A DNA stretch of 64,000 bases, from contig NZ_JAQQXR010000002.1 in the NCBI RefSeq assembly GCF_028595325.1, forward strand, positions 558,001 through 622,000. The letters are read 5' to 3'. This document shows positions 57,952 through 64,000 of this stretch, one piece after another (position 1 is the first letter of the stretch; each line of letters starts with the position of its first letter). Made by a program: the position numbers and the translations under genes. The notes beneath the pieces are model-generated. The model was not told the DNA's origin. It made no database searches and saw only the letters and a list, made by a program, of their open reading frames with translations. The DNA is from Janthinobacterium fluminis. Lineage in GTDB: Bacteria; Pseudomonadota; Gammaproteobacteria; Burkholderiales; Burkholderiaceae_D.

Positions 57952-59586
57952 TCAGGTCGCGCCGGCGCCGCCCTCGGCGCGCAGCTTGCGCCACAGCGTG
58001 GTGCGGCTGATGCCCAGGTGGGCGGCGGCGGCGTCGCGCCGGCCGCCGAAGCGGGCCAGCGTTTGCGCCGCCGTTTCGCCGGCCGGCGCCGGGGCGGCTG
58101 AAGCGGCCACGGCCATGGCCGGCGCGCCGGGCCGCGCCAGCTCGGCCGCCACGCCCAGCACGAAGGCGGGCGTGAGCGCCTGCAGCGGCTGGGCCGCGAG
58201 GAACAGCGCCAGCCGCTCCATCAGGTTGCGCAGCTGGCGCACGTTGCCGGGCCAGCCGTAGCGGGCCAGCAACGGCGCGCAGGCGAGCAGCTCGGCGTGC
58301 AGGTTCGGGTGCGGGCGCGCGCCCAGCGCCGCCAGCGCCCCTTTCAGCGTCCATTCGGCCAGGGCGGGGATGTCGCCGGGGCGCTCGCGCAGCGCCGGCA
58401 CGGCCAGGCGCAGCACGGCCAGGCGGTAGAACAGGTCGGCGCGGAAGCGGCCGTCGCCGATGCGCTGCTCCAGGTCGCAGTGGGTGGCGCTGATGATGCG
58501 CACATTGATGGAGATCGGCCGGGTGCCGCCGACGCGCACCACTTCGCGCTCTTCGAGCACGCGCAGCAGCCGCGTCTGCAGCGCCGCCGGCATTTCGCCG
58601 ATTTCGTCGAGGAACAGGGTGCCGCCGTTGGCCGCCTCGAACAGGCCGGCGTGGCCGCCGCGGCGCGCGCCCGTGAAGGCGCCGTCCTCGTGGCCGAACA
58701 GCTCCGATTCGAGCAGGGACTCGGCGATGGCGCCGCAGTTGACGGCGACGAAGGGCCGGTTCGCCCCCAGCTTGCGCGGGCCTTCGCGGTGGATGGCCTG
58801 CGCCACCAATTCCTTGCCGCTGCCCGTTTCGCCCTGGATCAGCACCGTCGCCGGCGACTGCGCGTACAGCAGCACGGCCTGGCGCAGCGCCTCCATCGCC
58901 GCCGAGTCGCCGCGCAGGTCGTTGACGCCGTGTTTGGCGCGCAGCGTGTCGGCGACGACGGCGCGGCGGCCGCGGCTCGCTTCGAGCTGGCCCAGGCGGG
59001 CCATTTCCAGCGCGTCGTCGAAGGCCAGGCGGATCGACGCGGCCGAGTAGACGAACACGCCGGTCAGGCCGGCCTCCTCGGCCAGGTCGGTGATCAGGCC
59101 GGCGCCGACGATGGCCTCGATGCCGGCCGCCTTCAGCTCGTTGATCTGGGCCCGCGCGTCCTCCTCGGTGGCGTAGGTGCGCTGGGCGATGGGGCAGCCG
59201 AAGGTGGCGCAGAATTCGGCCAGCTCCGGCATCGCGTCCTGGTAGGTGATGACGCCGATGCGCGCCGAGACGCGGCGCGCCCGCGCCAGCGCCTGCATGA
59301 CGTCGAAGCCGCTGGCCTTGGCGATGATCACCGGCACGCCCAGGCGGCCCTTCAGGTAGGCGCCGTTCGAGCCGGCCGCGATGACGGCGTCGCAGCGCTC
59401 CGTGGCCATGCGCTCGCGGATGTGGCGGGCGGCGTCGTCGAAGCCGAGGTTGATCGGCTCGATCGTCGCCAGGTCGTCGTATTCCAGCGTGATGTCGCGG
59501 AACAGGTCGAACAGGCGCGACACCGAGACGGTCCAGATGACCGGCTTGTCGCCGGGGTCGGAGGGGAGGGGAGCAGGTCGGCGCAT
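57952..59586 (-). CDS. prpR: PrpR-type sigma54-dependent regulator
   Basis: 544 residues. An N-terminal PrpR_N sensor domain (about 15-190) precedes the AAA+ module. Walker A reads GETGSGKE, the sigma54 contact loop GAFTGA is intact, and Walker B is [12 protein letters not shown] Fis-type helix-turn-helix lies at the C-terminus ([16 protein letters not shown]). Family members sense 2-methylcitrate and activate prpBCD. No prp genes are in the window, so the target may lie elsewhere or the ligand may differ. No sigma54 promoter was identified next to it. Confidence 0.9.
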   Translation of the reverse strand: MRRPAPLPSDPGDKPVIWTVSVSRLFDLFRDITLEYDDLATIEPINLGFDDAARHIRERMATERCDAVIAAGSNGAYLKGRLGVPVIIAKASGFDVMQALARARRVSARIGVITYQDAMPELAEFCATFGCPIAQRTYATEEDARAQINELKAAGIEAIVGAGLITDLAEEAGLTGVFVYSAASIRLAFDDALEMARLGQLEASRGRRAVVADTLRAKHGVNDLRGDSAAMEALRQAVLLYAQSPATVLIQGETGSGKELVAQAIHREGPRKLGANRPFVAVNCGAIAESLLESELFGHEDGAFTGARRGGHAGLFEAANGGTLFLDEIGEMPAALQTRLLRVLEEREVVRVGGTRPISINVRIISATHCDLEQRIGDGRFRADLFYRLAVLRLAVPALRERPGDIPALAEWTLKGALAALGARPHPNLHAELLACAPLLARYGWPGNVRQLRNLMERLALFLAAQPLQALTPAFVLGVAAELARPGAPAMAVAASAAPAPAGETAAQTLARFGGRRDAAAAHLGISRTTLWRKLRAEGGAGAT

Positions 59587-59613
59587 GGCGCCATTCTACG
59601 GCAGATGCCGGGC

Positions 59614-59682
59614 GGGGACAGACCACGATTTCCAGGAAATGATTTCTTGGAAATCATTTCCTGGAAATCGTGGTCTGTCCCC
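59614..59682. repeat. Perfect 32-bp inverted repeat (REP-like element)
   Basis: Two exact 32-base arms (59614-59645 and 59651-59682) enclose a five-base centre. The arms begin GGGGACAGACCACG and contain smaller nested palindromes. The foot carries GGAC, a tetranucleotide known from REP elements handled by RAYT transposases. It lies between prpR and the PAS-GGDEF-EAL gene. No transposase is in the window. Confidence 0.88.
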
Positions 59683-59813
59683 AGCTGTTGCGCTTTATGA
59701 CAAAATTGCCTGAATGTGGTTTATGATCGTCGCAGTGTGCGGCACCCGGGTCCAAGGCCGTAGTCCCAGGCCGCAGTCCAAGGCCGCATTTTTTAATTGT
59801 TGCAGTGGTGTCC

Positions 59814-62800
59814 ATGAACCGAGCTCCGACCCATCCCGATTTCATCGCCGCCGCCCTAGACATGATAGGGCTGGCCGCCTGCGCCTGCGACAGCGGCGGC
59901 ACGGTCGTCGCCGCCAACGCGGCGCTGGCGCGCCTGCTCGGCGTGGACGCGGCCGGGCACGCGCTGGACGAGTTTTTCGCCGCGCCGCAGCGCGCCGGCG
60001 CCGCCGCCCAGCTGCGCGCGGCGGCCGGCGCGCAGGCCGAACAGCGCTGGGACGCCAGCGTGCTGAACGCGGCCGGCGCCGCCGTCGCCGTGCAGGTCTG
60101 GGTCAAGCCGCTGCCGGAAGGCGCCGGCCTGCGCGGCGTCACCGTCGTCTTCAACGACGTCAGCGTCCACCAGCGCGACCAGACGGCGCTGCGCAAGACG
60201 CTGCTGGAGCAGCGCGCCATCCTCGAAAACGCCGCCGTCGGCATCCTCTTTTCGCGCGCCGGCGTGATCCGCGAATGCAATATCCGCGCCGCCGAAATGT
60301 TCGGCTACGCCAGCAAGGAGTTGGCGGGCCGCGACGGCGTCACCCTCTACCCCTCGGCCGAGGCCTACGCGGCGCTGGGGCGCGCGGCCGGGCCGCCGCT
60401 CTCGACGGGGCGCTCGTTCCGCACCGAGCTGCAGTTGCGGCGCCAGGACGGCGCGCTGTTCTGGGCCCGCCTGTACGGCCGCGCCGTCGATCCGCTCAAC
60501 ACGGCCGACGGCACCGTCTGGATCGTCGAGGACATCAGCGAGCACCGCCGCGACGAGGACCAGCTGCGCCGCGCCCTGCTGGAGATGCAGGCGATCATGG
60601 ACAGCGCGCCGCTGGCCATCGGCTTCCAGCGCAACAAGCGCATCCTGCGCTACAACCGCCGCTTCGCTGAATTCTTCGGCCTGTCCGGCGACGACGGCGT
60701 CGGCCGGCCGGCGCGCTCACTGTACCCGTCGCCGGCGGCCTACCAGGCGGTGCTGCGCAAGGCCGGGCCGCTGCTGGCGCGCGGCCAGCCCTACCAGGCC
60801 GAGATGGAAATGCGCCGGCGCGACGGCAGCACCTTCTGGGCGCACGCCTTCGGCTATGTGATCAAGCCGGGCGGCCCGCACCAGGACACGATCTGGATTT
60901 TCGACGACCGCAGCGCGCAAAAGGCGGCCGAGGAGGCCACCAAGCAGCTGCTGCTGGAGCAAAAGGCGATCCTCGACAACGCCTCGGTCGGCATCCTGTT
61001 CAGCAAGGAGCGCCTGATGCTCAGCTGTAATCCGCGCTTCGCCGACATGTTCGGCTACCGCCGCGACGAGCTGACGGGGCGGCCGGCCGCCGACGTCTTC
61101 CCCTCGCCCGAGGTGTACGAGGCGTTCGGCAGGGAGGCCGCGCCGCTGCTGGGCAGCGGCCAGCCCTTCGAGAAGGGCGAGTACCTGTTCAAGCGCAAGG
61201 ACGGCACGCTGTTCTGGTGCCGCGTGCGCGCCAAGGCCGTCGACCAGGAGCACAGCGAGCAGGGCACCATCTGGATACTTGAGGACATCAGCGCCAGCCG
61301 GCAGACCCGCATGGAAGTGGAGGCGATCATGACGAACGCCTCGATGAGCATCCTGTTTACCAAGAACCGCCTGATCACGCGCTACAACCGCGGCTTCGGC
61401 GACATGTTCGGCTATCCGGGCGACAGCGGCCTGGGCCTGCCCGGGCGGGCGCTCTACCCCTCGCAGCAATCCTACGACTGCCTGGGCGCGGCCGCCTTCC
61501 CCGCGCTGTCGGTCGGCAAGCCCTTCCAGACCGAAGTCGAGATGCAGCGCAGCGACGGCAGCATGCTGTGGGCCCAGTTGATCGGCTACGTCGTCAACCC
61601 CAGCGAGCCGGCGCAGGGGACCATCTGGATCATCGAGGACCGCAGCGAGCAAAAGCGCGCCGAGGAATCGCTGCGCAACGCGCTGCTGGAAAACCAGGCC
61701 ATCCTCGACAGCGCCGTGCTCGGCATCGCCGTCGTCGAGGGCGGCTTCAACCTGCGCAGCAACAGCAAGATGGAGGAATTGTTCGGCTACCCGCCCGGCG
61801 GCATCGTCGGCCTGTCGGTGCAGGCCCTCTACCCGGACCGGGCGGCGTGGGACGCGGCGCGGGCCGAGACGGCGCGCGACTTCAGCGCCGGCCGCGTCCA
61901 CATGTCCGAATACCGGCTGCGGCGGCGCGACGGCAGCATGTTCTGGGCGCGCCTGTCGGGGCGGCCCTTCGACCTGGCCCAGGCCAACGGCCGCTCCGTC
62001 TGGCTGGTCGACGACGTCACGGCGCGCCGCGAGGCGGCCGAGGCGGTGCTGCGCGCCCGCGACGAGCTCGAGCTGCGCGTGCTGGAACGCACCGCCGAGC
62101 TGGCCGGCGCCAACGCCCTGCTGCAGGGCGAAATCGTCGAGCGCCGCCAGGCCGAGGCGCGCGTCCACCACATGGCCTACCACGACAGCCTGACGGGCTT
62201 GCCGAACCGCGCGCTGCTGTCGGACCGGCTCGACCGGGCCATGCTGGCGGCCCAGCGCCAGGAGCGCCGCCTGGCCGTCATGTTCATCGACCTGGACCGC
62301 TTCAAGACGATCAACGACTCGCTCGGCCATATGACGGGCGACAGCCTGCTCAAGGAAGTGGCCAGCCGGCTGTGCCGCGCCGTGCGCGTCAGCGACACGG
62401 TGGCGCGCCTGGGCGGCGACGAATTCGTCGTGCTGGTGCCGGGCATCCGCGGCGCCGAGGAGTCGGGCCATGTGGCGGAGAAGATCATCGAGGCGCTGGC
62501 GGCGCCGTTCCCGCTGGACGGCCACACGCTGCACATCACGCCGTCGATCGGCATCTGCGTGTATCCGGACGACGGCGCCGATGTCGACACGCTGATGCGC
62601 CACGCCGACGCGGCCATGTATTACGCCAAGGCGAGCGGGCGCAACAACTACCAGTTCTTCACGCAAAGGATGAACCAGGCGGCGGCCCAGCATTTCGAGT
62701 TGGAGAGCAGCCTGCGCGGCGCGCTGGCGCTGCACCAGTTCGAGCTGTTCTACCAGCCCATCGTCGACACCGGCACGCGCCGCCTGCACACGATGGAAGT

Positions 62801-63476
62801 GCTGCTGCGCTGGCGCCGCCCGGAGCACGGCCTGGTGCTGCCGGACAGCTTCATTCCCATCATCGAGGAAAACGGCTTGATCGTGCCGATCGGCGAGTGG
62901 GTGATACGCCGCGCCTGCGAGCAGAGCATGGCCTGGCTGCGCCAGGGCTGGCAGCCGGTGCCGCTGGCGGTGAACCTGTCGCCGCGCCAGTTCATGCACC
63001 GCGACCTGGTCGGCTCGATCCGCCGCATCCTCGACGAAACGGGCATCGACCCGGCCCTGCTGGAATTCGAGATCACCGAGACGGCGCTGATGCAGCATGG
63101 CGAGCACACCCTGGCCATCCTCGGGCAGATCAACGCGATGGGCATCCGCCTGTCGATAGACGACTTCGGCACCGGCTATTCCAGCCTGGCCTACCTGAAG
63201 CGCTTCCCGGTGAAGAAAGTGAAGATCGACCGCGCCTTCGTCAAAGACCTGGAACACAGCGCCGAGGACCGCGCCATCGTCGCCGCCATCATTGCCCTGG
63301 CGGACAGCCTGCAACTGTCGACGGTGGCGGAGGGGGTGGAAACGGAGGCGCAGTTCGCGCTGCTGCAGCGCAACGGCTGTCGCTACGCCCAGGGCTATCT
63401 GTTCTCGCAGCCGGTGCCGCAGGCGCTGGCCGAGCGGCGCCTGGACCGGCTGGCGCGGCCCGGCGGGGGCGGCTGA
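59814..63476 (+). CDS. Six-PAS GGDEF-EAL c-di-GMP signalling protein
   Basis: 1220 residues from the ATG at 59814 (a GTG at 59805 is possible). Six PAS domains lie about 10-120, 137-258, 260-385, 388-505, 507-630 and 632-755. The repeated G-x-x-F-W-A-R/x pattern shows PAS 2-6 are near duplicates. A coiled segment leads to a GGDEF domain (motif at 867-871), preceded by an intact RxxD inhibitory site (RVSD). The EAL domain follows (motif E-V-L at 995-997, DDFGTGYSSL later). Both cyclase and phosphodiesterase residues look complete. No membrane segment was seen, so it is probably cytosolic. Confidence 0.94.
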   Translation: MNRAPTHPDFIAAALDMIGLAACACDSGGTVVAANAALARLLGVDAAGHALDEFFAAPQRAGAAAQLRAAAGAQAEQRWDASVLNAAGAAVAVQVWVKPLPEGAGLRGVTVVFNDVSVHQRDQTALRKTLLEQRAILENAAVGILFSRAGVIRECNIRAAEMFGYASKELAGRDGVTLYPSAEAYAALGRAAGPPLSTGRSFRTELQLRRQDGALFWARLYGRAVDPLNTADGTVWIVEDISEHRRDEDQLRRALLEMQAIMDSAPLAIGFQRNKRILRYNRRFAEFFGLSGDDGVGRPARSLYPSPAAYQAVLRKAGPLLARGQPYQAEMEMRRRDGSTFWAHAFGYVIKPGGPHQDTIWIFDDRSAQKAAEEATKQLLLEQKAILDNASVGILFSKERLMLSCNPRFADMFGYRRDELTGRPAADVFPSPEVYEAFGREAAPLLGSGQPFEKGEYLFKRKDGTLFWCRVRAKAVDQEHSEQGTIWILEDISASRQTRMEVEAIMTNASMSILFTKNRLITRYNRGFGDMFGYPGDSGLGLPGRALYPSQQSYDCLGAAAFPALSVGKPFQTEVEMQRSDGSMLWAQLIGYVVNPSEPAQGTIWIIEDRSEQKRAEESLRNALLENQAILDSAVLGIAVVEGGFNLRSNSKMEELFGYPPGGIVGLSVQALYPDRAAWDAARAETARDFSAGRVHMSEYRLRRRDGSMFWARLSGRPFDLAQANGRSVWLVDDVTARREAAEAVLRARDELELRVLERTAELAGANALLQGEIVERRQAEARVHHMAYHDSLTGLPNRALLSDRLDRAMLAAQRQERRLAVMFIDLDRFKTINDSLGHMTGDSLLKEVASRLCRAVRVSDTVARLGGDEFVVLVPGIRGAEESGHVAEKIIEALAAPFPLDGHTLHITPSIGICVYPDDGADVDTLMRHADAAMYYAKASGRNNYQFFTQRMNQAAAQHFELESSLRGALALHQFELFYQPIVDTGTRRLHTMEVLLRWRRPEHGLVLPDSFIPIIEENGLIVPIGEWVIRRACEQSMAWLRQGWQPVPLAVNLSPRQFMHRDLVGSIRRILDETGIDPALLEFEITETALMQHGEHTLAILGQINAMGIRLSIDDFGTGYSSLAYLKRFPVKKVKIDRAFVKDLEHSAEDRAIVAAIIALADSLQLSTVAEGVETEAQFALLQRNGCRYAQGYLFSQPVPQALAERRLDRLARPGGGG

Positions 63477-63489
63477 GGGCGCGGCCCGC

Positions 63490-64000
63490 TCAGCCTATGG
63501 TGGCCACCACCGGCGCGTGGTCGGACGGCTGCTCCCACTTGCGCGGCGCGCGGTCGATGACGCAGGCGGTGCAGCGCGTCGCCAGCGCCGCCGACAGCAG
63601 GATATGGTCGATGCGCAAGCCCTTGTTCAGGCGGAAGCCGAGCGCGCGGTAATCCCACCAGCTGAAGGATTTTTCGGCCTGCTCGAACAGGCGGAAGGCG
63701 TCCTGCAGGCCGATGTCGAGCAGCTTGCCGAGCGCGGCGCGCTCCCTGTCCGACACCAGTATCTGGCCGGCCCAGGCCAGCGGATCATGCACGTCGCGGT
63801 CCTCCGGCGCGATATTGTAGTCGCCGACGACGGCCATGTTTTCGTGCAGCAGCGCCTCGGCCGCCAGCCACTCGTGCAGGGCCGCCAGCCAGCCCAGCTT
63901 GTACTCGTACTTGTCGGAGTCGACGCTCTGGCCGTTCGGCACATAGGCGCAGACGACGCGCACGCCGTCTATGGTCGCCGCCAGGATGCGCTGCTGGGCG
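63490..64000 (-). CDS. xthA: Exodeoxyribonuclease III, N-terminus beyond window
   Basis: About 170 C-terminal residues are visible; the frame remains open to the window end, so the start lies after 64000. Family motifs are [32 protein letters not shown] (catalytic Asp and Asn), [19 protein letters not shown] and the final SDHAPV with catalytic Asp-His. The enzyme is an AP endonuclease and 3'-5' exonuclease in base-excision repair. It is convergent with the signalling gene; only 13 bases separate the stops. Confidence 0.93.
   Translation of the reverse strand, partial: AQQRILAATIDGVRVVCAYVPNGQSVDSDKYEYKLGWLAALHEWLAAEALLHENMAVVGDYNIAPEDRDVHDPLAWAGQILVSDRERAALGKLLDIGLQDAFRLFEQAEKSFSWWDYRALGFRLNKGLRIDHILLSAALATRCTACVIDRAPRKWEQPSDHAPVVATIG

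Noticed and set aside
57758..59626. In-frame extension upstream of the 764-residue lipoprotein, giving 1387 codons
   Set aside because: The extra part overlaps the PrpR gene in another frame, and the lipobox start at 57757 has a ribosome site.
60717..63314. Open frame of 865 codons on the minus strand opposite the GGDEF-EAL gene
   Set aside because: Reverse-strand shadow with no recognisable domain, while the + strand carries complete PAS, GGDEF and EAL motifs.

Overview
The window reads as chromosomal DNA of a GC-rich betaproteobacterium, most likely an Oxalobacteraceae member (Massilia/Duganella/Janthinobacterium type). This rests on the EpsDEFGHI/exosortase B arrangement, four PEP-CTERM proteins, a T2SS-like operon and the style of housekeeping genes (rpsT, murJ, icd, csp, clpS-clpA). 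Nothing was searched against a database; every family call comes from reading the protein sequences.

Bases 1-28614 form a large exopolysaccharide (EPS) locus. It opens with the 3' part of epsD and runs through epsE, epsF, epsG, xrtB (epsH), epsI, a Wzy-like polymerase, a Wzx-like flippase, a GT32-type transferase and an acyltransferase, all on the + strand. A minus-strand block (10864-16930) interrupts it with a PEP-CTERM protein, a CapK-like adenylate-forming enzyme, a glycosyltransferase and a secreted heparinase II/III-type protein. The + strand then resumes with two glycosyltransferases, a second heparinase-like protein, wecB, a WecG-family transferase, a UDP-sugar dehydrogenase, galE and two sugar-1-phosphate nucleotidyltransferases. 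The sugar genes predict UDP-ManNAc, a uronic derivative of it, UDP-Gal and GDP-Man as precursors. No initiating sugar-phosphate transferase is visible; it probably lies upstream.

Bases 28725-35393 hold a TIGR03790-like protein convergent with and overlapping a PEP-CTERM gene, a small Cys-containing lipoprotein, and a two-gene minus-strand unit of a PEP-CTERM protein followed by a 1046-residue subtilase. Bases 35690-44847 are a compact non-canonical type II secretion/type IV pilus-like operon: major pseudopilin, GspF, GspE, three inner-membrane assembly proteins, a lipoprotein secretin and three pseudopilins, the last lacking the conserved Glu5. Another PEP-CTERM gene (45050-45538) follows directly.

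Bases 45600-54260 are mostly housekeeping: murJ, rpsT, a DUF192 protein, a tiny Ala/Lys-rich exported protein, an RluE-like pseudouridine synthase, icd, a cold-shock protein and clpS-clpA. Clear bidirectional intrinsic terminators separate convergent pairs. The last 10 kb hold an outer-membrane protein directly behind a strong terminator, a 764-residue lipoprotein, a PrpR-type sigma54 activator without visible prp genes, a perfect 32-bp REP-like hairpin, a six-PAS GGDEF-EAL protein, and the C-terminal part of an exonuclease III cut by the window end.

The main themes are EPS synthesis and export, exosortase sorting, a dedicated pseudopilin machine and c-di-GMP signalling, which together suggest a biofilm- or matrix-forming lifestyle.
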